Below are positions 15,716 to 24,447 of a stretch of 60,202 bases of DNA, one piece after another. Both the position numbers and the translations under genes were made by a program. Numbering within the stretch: position 1 is the first letter of the stretch; the number at the start of each line of letters is the position of its first letter. The notes under the pieces were generated by a model. That model saw only the letters and a program-made list of their open reading frames with translations. It did no database searches and had not been told where the DNA came from. This stretch comes from an uncultured delta proteobacterium (lineage in GTDB: Bacteria; Myxococcota_A; Polyangia; Polyangiales; Polyangiaceae), in assembly GCA_903906315.1 (NCBI GenBank), contig CAIVJW010000028.1, positions 1-60,202 on the forward strand. The letters are read 5' to 3'.

Positions 15716-15724
15716 TGATACGAT
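15716..15724 (+). promoter_or_regulatory. Extended -10 of the lectin-like lipoprotein
   Basis: TGATACGAT ends nine bases before ATG 15734. No Shine-Dalgarno sequence is seen, which is the leaderless pattern. Confidence 0.5.
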
Positions 15725-15733
15725 GCGCGATCG

Positions 15734-16522
15734 ATGCTCAAGACGCGCGCGCAGCTCGGGGCTTCGATGCTGTGCCTCGCGCTGGCGGCGTGCGAGGGCG
15801 CCACGCTCGAGGTCCCCACCGCGAATGGCGCGCGCGTGGGGGGCGCCGGCGCGGGAGGCCCGACGACGTTCGCCGCGGGAGGCTCGGCCGCCTCGCGCGG
15901 CGGCGCCGGCCCCGTGAGCACCGTCGAGAGGCCGACAACGAGCGTGGGAGGCGGCGGCGGGATGACCTCGGGAACGACGGGCGCAGGAGGCGGGTGGACC
16001 GGGAGCGCGGAGCCCTGCAGAGGCGTCGTCGAAGCGCAGGCCGAACCGAGCTCGAAGCACTGCTACGTGGACCGCACGCCCCCCGGAGGCGCGAGCTACG
16101 CGAAGGCCAGCGCGACGTGCGACGAGCTGGTACCCGGCTGGTCGCACCTCGTGACGATCGGATCGGACGCCGAGCAGGGCTTCGTCACGAGCAGGCTGCT
16201 CACCGACGCAAAGGACGGCGCGGACGCGTGGATCGGGCTCACGTGCCCGGAAGCGACGCACCCGTCGTTCCTCGACTGCTACTGCAAGGGCGGCTGCAAG
16301 AGCCCGTTCGAGCGCAGCCTGGCGCTGGCCAGCTGGGCGTGGACCGACGCGGCGCAGACGAACTTCCTCGCGTGGGCCGGACCAAGCCCCGACGGCGCCG
16401 GACGCGCGGCCGCGCTCACGTGGTCGGGGACGTGGGGCTGGGTCGACCGCGACGAGAAGGCGATCGCGTACGACGGCCCGAGCGGCGCGCGCACCCATCG
16501 CGTGATCTGCGAGATCGAGTAG
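15734..16522 (+). CDS. Lipoprotein with C-type-lectin-like domain
   Basis: The 262-residue protein has a signal with lipobox LAAC (Cys20), a Gly/Thr/Ser-rich linker to about residue 92, then a compact Cys-containing domain. The order KHCYV, SYAKASATCDEL, HLVTIGSDAEQGFV, DAWIGLTC, WAWTDAAQTNFLAWAGPSP, and a terminal VICEIE follows the C-type-lectin-like fold (WIGL strand, a Trp-x-Trp strand, a last Cys). Such domains bind sugars or proteins. The Glu-Pro-Asn sugar motif is not present, so carbohydrate binding is unproven. Confidence 0.8.
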   Translation: MLKTRAQLGASMLCLALAACEGATLEVPTANGARVGGAGAGGPTTFAAGGSAASRGGAGPVSTVERPTTSVGGGGGMTSGTTGAGGGWTGSAEPCRGVVEAQAEPSSKHCYVDRTPPGGASYAKASATCDELVPGWSHLVTIGSDAEQGFVTSRLLTDAKDGADAWIGLTCPEATHPSFLDCYCKGGCKSPFERSLALASWAWTDAAQTNFLAWAGPSPDGAGRAAALTWSGTWGWVDRDEKAIAYDGPSGARTHRVICEIE

Positions 16523-16596
16523 GCGGACCGGCTCGGAGAGAGCGAGCCGCGGACGCCCCCGCCTCGGTCGTCGGCCGATCGCGGCCCCGACCGCGA

Positions 16597-17883
16597 CTAG
16601 TGCGCTCCGCCCCACACGAGGGCGCCGGAGTCGACCACGCCCGGCCAGGCGTCGACGTAGTGGCTCGGCTCTCCCGGCGCGGACTCGTCGATCCAGAACG
16701 CGTGGCCGGTGCCCGGGCGACGCACGTCGACGTGGACGAAGCGGCTGTTCGGGTAGTACCCGCAGCCGACGTCGTCGAGCGTGCGGCAAAGCTTGAACAG
16801 CGCGGCGTTCGGCACGTTGAAGACCGCGAGGTCCATGGCGCGCCCCTCCGCGTGCTGGCTGTGGTGGCCGCCCTCTCGCCGCGCGCCGACCTTCGGCGGG
16901 CGATACCCGCTGTAGACGTAGATCGCCTTGCGGGGGAACGACTCCGCGATGCGCTGCAGGAGCCACACGAGCCGCGGGTTGACCAGGCGCACGTGCGGCA
17001 CCCACTCGCCGGCGGACCACGACGCGGGCTCGGGCTCGTCGGGGAGGAGGGGGCCCGGACGGTCGGCGTCGGCCGGGCGCGCGATGAGCGAGACGCGATC
17101 GAGGGCCTCGGGCGCGACGCTGCCATCGCAGCGCAGGAGGGCGATGGTGTCGCTCTCGCCGCCGTAGCGCACGAACGCGGCGGGGCGGCGGTTGCACTTC
17201 CACCAGGGGATGGGCTTCGGTGGGGGGGCCCAGAGCGTGTCGTAGCCGTCGGATCGCAAGCTCGGGCCCGTCCACGCGGTGACCGACGGGGTGAACCCCG
17301 GCAGGAGGCGGCGCAGCCAGTCCGGCGGCTGCGCGTCGACGCGGAGCACGCCCTCGGGGAGCAAGCCGCCGGCGAGCGAGGCGGAGGCGAACGGATCGTC
17401 GGCGCCCTCGGGCAGGGCCACCGCGAGCGGCGCGGGCTGCAGGGGCGGCGCGGGGAACCGCCCGGAGGGGCGCCAGCCGAGGCTCCACCACGGGCGCTTG
17501 CCCCAGCGGCCCCAGGGGCTCGCGAGGTACAGGCCGTCGAGCGACGGTCGCTCGATCGAGGCGTCGTGGAAGGCGCGCAGCAGGCCGAGCGACGGCTCGC
17601 GAGGATCGTCGAGCTTGTTCGTGAACAGGCGCGGCGTGACCTCGAGCAGGCCCGCGGGGAGCGGGGCGTCCGCGGGCGCGAGCAGCGCGGAGAGCTCCGG
17701 CGGAGCTGCGCGCGCGAGCAGCGCCGCGCCGTCGGCGACGACCGGGCGAGCGGGCCCCGAAATGGCGGGGCCTGCGACGGCGCCGCGGTCGAGCGACGAC
17801 GCGACCGCGACGAGGGCGCCGGCAAGAGCCGCGAGGCGCGTGGCGACCGACGGGCGTGCGGAGGCGGGGGCGCGGAGGGGCAT
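16597..17883 (-). CDS. Peptidase M15/DUF882-like protein
   Basis: The 428-residue exported protein begins at ATG 17883 with a signal-like hydrophobic segment (residues 14-36). The C-terminal domain (about residues 285-410) carries IYVYSGYRPPK, SQHAEGRAMDL and FVHVDVR, the Zn-binding His/Asp/His set of M15 and YcbK-type peptidases, which cut peptidoglycan peptides or D-Ala-D-Ala. The N-terminal 280 residues are unassigned. An upstream in-frame start would add 49 Arg/Pro-rich residues before the signal and is less likely. Confidence 0.8.
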   Translation of the reverse strand: MPLRAPASARPSVATRLAALAGALVAVASSLDRGAVAGPAISGPARPVVADGAALLARAAPPELSALLAPADAPLPAGLLEVTPRLFTNKLDDPREPSLGLLRAFHDASIERPSLDGLYLASPWGRWGKRPWWSLGWRPSGRFPAPPLQPAPLAVALPEGADDPFASASLAGGLLPEGVLRVDAQPPDWLRRLLPGFTPSVTAWTGPSLRSDGYDTLWAPPPKPIPWWKCNRRPAAFVRYGGESDTIALLRCDGSVAPEALDRVSLIARPADADRPGPLLPDEPEPASWSAGEWVPHVRLVNPRLVWLLQRIAESFPRKAIYVYSGYRPPKVGARREGGHHSQHAEGRAMDLAVFNVPNAALFKLCRTLDDVGCGYYPNSRFVHVDVRRPGTGHAFWIDESAPGEPSHYVDAWPGVVDSGALVWGGAH

Positions 17884-17945
17884 ACGGCGCGAGCCAGCTC
17901 GTTGTGCCACACGAAGGGGATCCGCGTCGACCCCCCCGGGACCGC

Positions 17946-19010
17946 TCACGCCGAGGCGCGGCGCAGGCGGTCGCGAACGGCCGCCCAGGCAGGGTCGTCC
18001 GGCACGGCCTCGACGACGATCGCGTCGCACGCGGCGTCGTCGAGGTAGTGCAGGGCCGCGTAGAGGCGGGCGGCGTACGCGGGCGCGTCGTCCGGCAGGG
18101 CGATGCGCAGGCCGGCAGCGCCGGCGTGGGGCGCGCCTCCCTCGGCGTCGTCCCCGCGCGCGAGCGTGCCGACGCGCTCACCCGCCGCGCGCCGCGCCTC
18201 GGCGATCGCCTCCGCGGCCCCGGCCGGCGCGAGGACCACGCGAGCGCGGGGCGCGTAGTGACGCTCCTGCGATCCCGGCGCGAGGGCTCGACCGCCGGGA
18301 CCGGTGACCGCGCCCCCCCCGTCGACCAAGGGGACGAGCGCCTCGACGTCCGCGAGCGGGAGCGCTCCGTGACGCAGGAGCACCGCGGGTGAGCGCGTGA
18401 CATCGACGATGGTGGACTCGATGCCGCGCGACGTGGCGCCGCCGTCGAGCACGCACTCGATGCGGCCGCCGAGGCTCTTGAGGACGTGCGCGGCCGTGAC
18501 GGGCGAGAGGGTGTTCGATCGGTTGGCGCTCGGCGCGGCGACGGGCACGCCGGCGGCGCGCAGCAGCGCCAGCGCGACGGGGTGGGCGGGGACGCGCACG
18601 GCCACGGTGGGGCCACCGGCGGTCACCTCGTCCGCGATCGCGTCGCCCCGGCGCCGCACCACGAGAGTGAGCGGGCCGGGCCAGAACGCCGACGCGAGGC
18701 GCTCGGCCTCGAGCGGCCACTCGGCGGCGAGCGCGCGCGCGGCGGCGACGTCGGCGACGTGCACGATGAGCGGGTTGCCCGGCGGGCGGCCCTTCGCGGC
18801 GAAGATCGCGCGCACCGCGGCGGCCAGGTCGGCGCGCGCGCCGAGTCCGTAGACCGTCTCGGTCGGAAAGGCGACGAGGCGACCCGCGCGGAGGGCTGCG
18901 GCGGCCTCGCCGATCCCCTCGGGCGCCAGCAGCACGCGCGTGGCGTGGTGCGGCACGTCGGCGGGGTCGCCGGCGCGGTCGCCTTCGTCCTGTCGTGTGC
19001 GCGTGGTCAT
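17946..19010 (-). CDS. Threonylcarbamoyl-AMP synthase, Sua5 type
   Basis: The 354-residue enzyme makes L-threonylcarbamoyl-AMP from Thr, bicarbonate and ATP for the t6A37 modification of ANN-decoding tRNAs. It has the YrdC domain with FPTETVYGLGA, IFAAKGRPPGNPLIVHV, WPGPLTLV, VAVRVPAHPVAL and APSANRSNTLSP, followed by the Sua5 C-terminal domain marked by GSQERHYAPRA. It is longer than the YrdC/TsaC form. It is followed by the peptidase gene after 62 bases. Confidence 0.93.
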   Translation of the reverse strand: MTTRTRQDEGDRAGDPADVPHHATRVLLAPEGIGEAAAALRAGRLVAFPTETVYGLGARADLAAAVRAIFAAKGRPPGNPLIVHVADVAAARALAAEWPLEAERLASAFWPGPLTLVVRRRGDAIADEVTAGGPTVAVRVPAHPVALALLRAAGVPVAAPSANRSNTLSPVTAAHVLKSLGGRIECVLDGGATSRGIESTIVDVTRSPAVLLRHGALPLADVEALVPLVDGGGAVTGPGGRALAPGSQERHYAPRARVVLAPAGAAEAIAEARRAAGERVGTLARGDDAEGGAPHAGAAGLRIALPDDAPAYAARLYAALHYLDDAACDAIVVEAVPDDPAWAAVRDRLRRASA

Positions 19011-19097
19011 CCCGGGCCTGCTGCGGAGAGGCGTCGCCGCTCTTGGAAGATCGGCACGCCGACGTCAAGGGCCCCGCGGCGCAGCGAGCCGTCGACG

Positions 19098-20399
19098 TCA
19101 GCGCCCCGATCCGTCGCCCTCGATCTCGACGGTGACGTGCGCGATCTCGGCCGGGAGCACCTGGACGATCGCCGACGCCTTCGAGCGGATCGCGGAGCCC
19201 TCGAGGGTCACCTCGTAGCGCCCCGCGGGGACCTCACCGCCGACGCGGTCCGGCGCGATCGCCGTGGCGCGCGCCACGCGGAGCAAGAGCGGCAGATCGT
19301 CCGCCGCGACCTCGCGTCCGACCGGGGAGAAACGCACGTTCGCGCCCTCGGGCAGCGGCGCGCCTCGGCCGGCCCCGTCGGCGAAGCGAACCTCGACCGC
19401 CCCCGGCGAGCCGCCCGCGAGCGCGTCGAGCTCCGCCGCGATCGCGAGCTCGTCGCCGCGCACCGCGACCACGAGGAGCCGCGCGTACGTCGCGCGCTCG
19501 CCCGGATCGATCGCGGCGCCCCCGCGGAACACGAGATCGCTCGCCCCGCCGCGCGCGACCATCGCCGGCCCGCGACGCGCGGCCCCCGGCAGGTCGTCGC
19601 CTGCCTCGACGATCGGCGCGGGAAGGATCGCGTACGCGACCTCGGCCGCGATCGCGGCCACGACCGGCCCCGCGGCGGATCGCAGCAGCGCCGTCGACGG
19701 CCCGACGCCGACCGGCCGCGCCCCGCCCCACGCGACGCGGTCGCCGAGGTCGATCGGGCCGATCGGCACCGCGCCGCGGTTCTCGAGCGACGTCGTCACG
19801 CGCACGGCGCGGGCGCCCGGCAAGACCTCGTACCGCGTGGTCACGGCCAGGGCCGCGTCGCCGCGATCGGCGCCGTGGAGCTCCACGAAGGCGGATCCCT
19901 CCACGGTCACGCCTCCGCGCGCGTCCGCGTACACCGGGGATCGGTCGCCGCCGAAGCTCACGCCGAGGCGACCGAGCGCATCGGATCGCCCGCGCGCGTC
20001 GGCCGCGTCGAGGATCGAGCCCCCGTCGCCCTCACCACGCGCGGGGTCACCGACGACGACCACGATCTCGCCGCTCTCGAGCACCCAGTCGCCGGCGCGA
20101 AACCCCGCGAGCGGGCCGGCGAGGAGGCCCTTCTCGGATCCGAGGCGGTACGCCCGCGCGCCCTTCGCCTCCGGCGCCTTCGCCGCGCAGAACGCGGGGC
20201 CGGCCGGGTCGGGGCGACGCCAGCGACAGAACGCCGCCAGTCGCTCGGCCGCGCCGGGGCGCACCTCGACGCCGCCGTTCTGGAGCGGGGGGCGGCACGC
20301 GAGCAGGCCGGCGATCGCGACCAGCGCGGGCGCGGCGATCGCGGCGCGCGGGCGGCGGCGGGGTGCCGGCGCGTGGGGGGTGCGGGTCATGCGAACCAT
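19098..20399 (-). CDS. Lipoprotein of unknown function
   Basis: The 433-residue protein has a basic N-region, hydrophobic core and AGLLAC lipobox. The rest is beta-rich, with GDWVLESGEIVVVVGDP, GGSILDAADARG and TTRYEVLPGARAVRVTTSLENRG, and ends in a probable small beta domain (VPAGRYEVTLEGSA). The first half resembles, from memory, the N-terminal parts of myxobacterial CehA/McbA-type metallohydrolases, but the His/Asp metal site is absent. Met4 (20390) is an alternative start. A catalytic role is doubtful. Confidence 0.7.
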   Translation of the reverse strand: MVRMTRTPHAPAPRRRPRAAIAAPALVAIAGLLACRPPLQNGGVEVRPGAAERLAAFCRWRRPDPAGPAFCAAKAPEAKGARAYRLGSEKGLLAGPLAGFRAGDWVLESGEIVVVVGDPARGEGDGGSILDAADARGRSDALGRLGVSFGGDRSPVYADARGGVTVEGSAFVELHGADRGDAALAVTTRYEVLPGARAVRVTTSLENRGAVPIGPIDLGDRVAWGGARPVGVGPSTALLRSAAGPVVAAIAAEVAYAILPAPIVEAGDDLPGAARRGPAMVARGGASDLVFRGGAAIDPGERATYARLLVVAVRGDELAIAAELDALAGGSPGAVEVRFADGAGRGAPLPEGANVRFSPVGREVAADDLPLLLRVARATAIAPDRVGGEVPAGRYEVTLEGSAIRSKASAIVQVLPAEIAHVTVEIEGDGSGR

Positions 20400-20454
20400 G
20401 GGACGCGCGAGGGCGGGGTCCCCTTGGCTCGGCGACGACCGCGCTCGGCCGTCG

Positions 20455-20883
20455 TCACGCGCGCTCGGTCGCGAGCACGGCCATCGCGGCGAGGCCGAGC
20501 CCCACGCCGACGACCCTGCGCACGCTCCACGCCTCGGCGAAGAGCAGCGGCGCCGCCAGCGCGGAGAGCGCCACGCCGCCGCCGAGGACGATCGTGCCCG
20601 TGGCCGCGACGGGCCCGCCCTGGCGCAGCGCCGAGAACAGGAGCGTGCTCGCGCCGCTGACGCAGACGCCCGAGACGCACGACCACACGAGGCCGGGCGT
20701 CGTGGTGGGCGCGCTCGGCGTCGCGCGCACCAGCAGGATCACGAGGATCCCGAGCGTCGCGGATCCCTCGAGGCAGAGCGCCCCGAGCGCGTCACCGATG
20801 CGACCGCTGGCGGCGCGCAGCGTGAGGTAGTGCAGGGCGACGGCGCCCGCGGCGAAGAGCGCGGGGACGGACCAGGGCGGCAT
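20455..20883 (-). CDS. Half-size EamA/DMT-type membrane protein
   Basis: The 142-residue protein has four or five hydrophobic helices and the EamA-type end GVALSALAAPLLFAEAW plus GVGLGLAAMAVLA. It is one half of the ten-helix drug/metabolite transporter fold, as in SMR-like or paired proteins that work as dimers. No partner gene is adjacent. A TATCTC sequence and GAGG occur just before ATG 20883. Substrate unknown. Confidence 0.72.
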   Translation of the reverse strand: MPPWSVPALFAAGAVALHYLTLRAASGRIGDALGALCLEGSATLGILVILLVRATPSAPTTTPGLVWSCVSGVCVSGASTLLFSALRQGGPVAATGTIVLGGGVALSALAAPLLFAEAWSVRRVVGVGLGLAAMAVLATERA

Positions 20884-20919
20884 GCCTCGGAGATAGCGCG
20901 GCGCGATCGCGCCGGACAG

Positions 20920-22422
20920 CTACTCGTCCTCGGCGAGCTCCGGGTAGTCGCCGGGCGCGAGGTTGTCGAAGCGGGTGCACGACGCGGTCCAGCGCGTGAG
21001 CACCTTGCCGGTCGGGCCGTTACGCTGCTTGGCGATGATGATCTCGGCGATCCCGGCCATGCTCGTGGTCTCGGGGTTGTAGTAGTCGTCGCGGTAGATG
21101 AACACGATCGTGTCGGCGTCCTGCTCGATGGCGCCCGACTCGCGCAGGTCCGAGAGCTGCGGTCGCTTGTCCTTCGTCGTGCGCGTCTCGACCGCGCGGT
21201 TGAGCTGCGACAGCGCGATGACCGGCACCATGAGCTCCTTGGCGAGCTGCTTCAGCCCTCGGGAGATCTCGCTGATCTCCTGCTCGCGGCTCGCGACGCC
21301 ATCGCGGCCCTTCATGAGCTGGAGGTAGTCGACGGCCACGAGGCCCAAGCGCCGCTCGGGCTGCTTGTCGGTCGCCGGCCGGTTGTACTCCGCCTGGATG
21401 CGGCGGATCTTCGCGCGCAGCTCGAGGATGCTGATGGCGGGCGTGTCGTCGATCCAGATCGGCAGGTTCGACAGGTACGACGCGCTCTCGGTGAGGCGGC
21501 GCCAGTCGTCCGGCTGCAGGAAGCCCCGGCGCAGCTTGCCGACGTCGACGCGCCCCTCGGCGCACACGATGCGCGTGCCGACCTGCTCGCGCGGCATCTC
21601 GAGCGAGAACACGATCACCCCGTAGCCGGGCTCCTCGCGCATCGGCCCGCCGTGGCCAGCCTCGCCCGGCCCGGGCGCGGCGATCTGGCGCGGGGAGGCC
21701 ACGTTGACCCCGAGGTTCAGCACGAACGACGTCTTGCCCATGCCGGGGCGCGCCGCGATGATCATCAGGTCGCCGTCGTGCAGGCCCGCGGTCTTCGCGT
21801 CGAGGCGCTCGTAGCCCGTCGAGATGCCCGTGATGCGGTCGCCGCGCTCGGCGGCCGCCGTGATCTTCTCGAAGGCGGTCTTGAGCACCGCCGCGATGGG
21901 CTGCACGCTCGTGCTCTCGGGCGATCGGGCAAGCTCGTAGACGGCCTGCTCGGCGCCGTCGATGAACGCCTGGACGATGCCGACGTCGCCGTACCCCTCG
22001 GCCGAGATGCGCTGGCACTGCGCGATGAGCTGCCGGACGCGCCACTTCTCGTAGACGACGCGAGCGTGCGCGGCGACGTGCGCGACCGCGGGCACGGCAT
22101 CGGCGATCTGCGCGAGGTAGCTCGCGCCGCCGATCTGCTGGAGCACCTCGCGGTCGCGGAGCCACGAGGCGACGGTGACGATGTCGACCGGCGTCGATCG
22201 CAACGTCAGCTCGGTCGAGGCCTCGTAGATGCGGCCGTTCGCCTTCGAGTAGAAGTGGTACGGCTTGAGGATCTCGGCGACCTGATCGAGCGCCTGCTTG
22301 TCGAGCAGGATGGCCGAGAGCACGGCGGCCTCGGCGTCGAGGTCGTGTGGCGGCACCCGCCCGTTGATGGTCGGCGGCTCGGGCGGATCCCGCGGCGGGC
22401 GGCGTCCCTTGAAGTCTCCCAT
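20920..22422 (-). CDS. dnaB: Replicative DNA helicase DnaB
   Basis: The 500-residue protein is the hexameric fork helicase. It has the N-terminal DnaB domain (HDLDAEAAVLSAILLD at 26-41), a linker and the RecA-like motor with ITGISTGYERLD, Walker A ARPGMGKT (224-231), VFSLEMPREQ, VAVDYLQLM, and ESGAIEQDADTIVFIYRDDYY. About 25 residues rich in Gly/Pro (242-267) are inserted between the Walker A helix and the VFSLEM strand, and a smaller insert precedes the VAVDYLQLM strand. GGAG lies six bases before ATG 22422. It follows rplI on the same strand after an unusual block of accessory genes. Confidence 0.96.
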   Translation of the reverse strand: MGDFKGRRPPRDPPEPPTINGRVPPHDLDAEAAVLSAILLDKQALDQVAEILKPYHFYSKANGRIYEASTELTLRSTPVDIVTVASWLRDREVLQQIGGASYLAQIADAVPAVAHVAAHARVVYEKWRVRQLIAQCQRISAEGYGDVGIVQAFIDGAEQAVYELARSPESTSVQPIAAVLKTAFEKITAAAERGDRITGISTGYERLDAKTAGLHDGDLMIIAARPGMGKTSFVLNLGVNVASPRQIAAPGPGEAGHGGPMREEPGYGVIVFSLEMPREQVGTRIVCAEGRVDVGKLRRGFLQPDDWRRLTESASYLSNLPIWIDDTPAISILELRAKIRRIQAEYNRPATDKQPERRLGLVAVDYLQLMKGRDGVASREQEISEISRGLKQLAKELMVPVIALSQLNRAVETRTTKDKRPQLSDLRESGAIEQDADTIVFIYRDDYYNPETTSMAGIAEIIIAKQRNGPTGKVLTRWTASCTRFDNLAPGDYPELAEDE

Positions 22423-22512
22423 CGCGTCTCCGGTGCTCGAAAAGGGGGGTCCTCCGCTAGCAGAGGCCGCCCGCGATCGGAAGGGGCGGGGAGCGCGTGC
22501 GCTAGCCGGGGC

Positions 22513-24345
22513 TCATTTCGGGACCGGCGGGACGACCACCGTGTTGATCGGCGTGACGTTCTCGCCGGCCGGGTAGCCGTAGCTGACGTTGCACGTGAAG
22601 ATCCCGCCGGCGCCGTCGCACGAACCGCCCGTGGTCTCGGGCGTCCCCCAGCCCCACACCCACAGCCCGAACGGCGCCGTCGAGGCCATCTCGTGGCGCC
22701 CGTTGTTGCAGTTGCCCTGGGGCTGAAAATCGTGGCGCACGAGGTCGGTGCGCGTGAGCTCGAACTCGCCCGATCCGCCGATCGGCGCCCAGCCGCCGAG
22801 CACGCCCGCGCAGTCGAGCGTGACGTCGGCGAAGCCCTTGGGGCCCTTCTTCCGGATCACGACGAGGTTCGTCTCCGGGTACGTGGGATCGGTGAAGAAC
22901 ACGTAGCGGTCGAGGTACTGGTCGGACGCCGTGATGCGCACGAAGTCGGCGTCGCCGTAGCCCTCCTCCACGGTCGTCGAGCCCGACATGTACGTGACGA
23001 TCAGGAACGGGTGGTCCTTGTCCTGGCTCGAGACGACGAACGGCTGCGTCGCGTTGAACTCGAGCACGTCGCCGAGCCCGAGGCTCGCGGGCGCGCCGAT
23101 CGGCGGGTCGTAGGTGAGGACCGTGCCGTCGACCGCGCCGATGATGCGCCAGATCGGGTTCTCGGCGAGGGCGGACCGCTGCCGGTAGCTCGCGGCCACG
23201 TAGGTGCTGCCGAGCGCGCGGACCGGGGGGATCTGCTGCTCGCCGTGGTCACAGTACGCGGCGTTCGTCGGCACGTTGAGGCAGCGGTGCACGGCCCACA
23301 TGCCGATCGGCTTGTCGGACTGGATCGGGCTGCCGGTGAGCTCCGCCATCTGCGATAGCTGGAGCACCTCGCCGCGGTTCATCGTGTAGGTGACGGGCTG
23401 CCCGGCGGGCGCGCCGATCACGTTCACGCCGCCCTCGATCGCGACCTTGGGCAGGAGGGTGACCGTCGTGGCGTCCTCGGCCGCGACGAGCGCCATGCCG
23501 GGCGGCGTGCCGGCCGCCTCGCTCGCCTTGTAGGCGTCGACCGCGATGTAGTTCGTGTCCCACGCGCTCGTGGGCAGCAGGAGCGTCGCGCCCGTCACGG
23601 CCGCCGAGCCGCCGCCGTAGGGCAGCATCTGATAGGCGACGACGGGCATGTCGGTCGTGACGCGGAACGCGGTGCCGCGCGCCGTCCCCTTGACCTGAGC
23701 GCCCGCCCGCGCCGCCGGCAGCGGGCACGCGACGCCTTCGCCTGCCCCGTTCGACAGGAAGACGATCGCGACCTCGCTCGGCGCGAGGCCGGCGGCCGGG
23801 TTGTACGGGCCGTAGACGAGCGATTGGCCGGTGCCCTGGGGGATCTTCGCGAACTGGGCGAGGTCGATCGGCTGGCCGCCCCAGGTCACCGTGAGGTGGG
23901 CGGGGTTCGGCGAGGTGTTCGCGACGAAGGTGACGAAGCAGCCGTCGTCGGCGCCCTGATCGCCGTCGGTCGAGACCGCGTAGTACTCGCAGCCGACCGA
24001 CGATTTGTTCGCCGTCGCCGCGGCGCACGCATCGGCGCACGCGCCGTTCAAGCAGGTCTCGGTCGCGGCGCAGACCTTCACGATCGAGCCGTCGCAACCG
24101 ACGACCTGGGTCTTGTCGATGGAGCACGACGCGCCCGCGCACGCGTCGCCCGCGTCCGGGTCGAAGAGCCCGCCTCCCGCGCCCGTGGTGGAGCCTCCGC
24201 CGCTCCCCTGCCCCGTGCCGCCGGAGCCGTCGGTGGCCGAGGTGCCATCGCCGAAGGTGGTGGGGGCGCTCGTGGCCGAACAGGCGGCCGCGAGCCCCGC
24301 GCCGAGGACGAAGCACGCCGCGAGGAGACGGAATCGGGGGCTCAC
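22513..24345 (-). CDS. Large lipoprotein, IgGFc-binding-like
   Basis: The 610-residue protein starts at GTG 24345 and has the lipobox AAAC (Cys23) followed by a Ser/Gly/Thr-rich linker to about residue 60, then a short Cys-rich module (DACAGASCS, DGSIVKVCAATETCLNGACADAC). The main body, from about 110 to the end, carries ADDGCFVTFVANTSPNPAHL, PVVAYQMLPYGGGSA, GATLLLPTSAWDTNYIAV and AGENVTPINTVVVP, which resemble the IgGFc-binding-protein N-terminal family found in many myxobacterial surface proteins. Function in bacteria is unknown; adhesion or matrix binding is inference. Confidence 0.7.
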   Translation of the reverse strand: MSPRFRLLAACFVLGAGLAAACSATSAPTTFGDGTSATDGSGGTGQGSGGGSTTGAGGGLFDPDAGDACAGASCSIDKTQVVGCDGSIVKVCAATETCLNGACADACAAATANKSSVGCEYYAVSTDGDQGADDGCFVTFVANTSPNPAHLTVTWGGQPIDLAQFAKIPQGTGQSLVYGPYNPAAGLAPSEVAIVFLSNGAGEGVACPLPAARAGAQVKGTARGTAFRVTTDMPVVAYQMLPYGGGSAAVTGATLLLPTSAWDTNYIAVDAYKASEAAGTPPGMALVAAEDATTVTLLPKVAIEGGVNVIGAPAGQPVTYTMNRGEVLQLSQMAELTGSPIQSDKPIGMWAVHRCLNVPTNAAYCDHGEQQIPPVRALGSTYVAASYRQRSALAENPIWRIIGAVDGTVLTYDPPIGAPASLGLGDVLEFNATQPFVVSSQDKDHPFLIVTYMSGSTTVEEGYGDADFVRITASDQYLDRYVFFTDPTYPETNLVVIRKKGPKGFADVTLDCAGVLGGWAPIGGSGEFELTRTDLVRHDFQPQGNCNNGRHEMASTAPFGLWVWGWGTPETTGGSCDGAGGIFTCNVSYGYPAGENVTPINTVVVPPVPK

Positions 24346-24431
24346 GGTCGCATGGTGCCCGACGCCGTCACGCGCGGCAATCCGCGGGGGCGAGCGCGCA
24401 GGGCCTCGGCCTCGGCCGCGCGGCGGCGACG

Positions 24432-24440
24432 CGCTACGCT
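24432..24440 (+). promoter_or_regulatory. -10 element of the PfkB gene
   Basis: CGCTACGCT (hexamer TACGCT) ends seven bases before ATG 24448. The same nonamer occurs at 42303-42311 before the sulfurtransferase gene. Confidence 0.45.
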
Positions 24441-24447
24441 CGGCGCG

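Noticed and set aside
17900..17925. TGGCACAACGAG on the minus strand before the peptidase gene, sigma-54-like
   Set aside because: No GC at the required -12 position.
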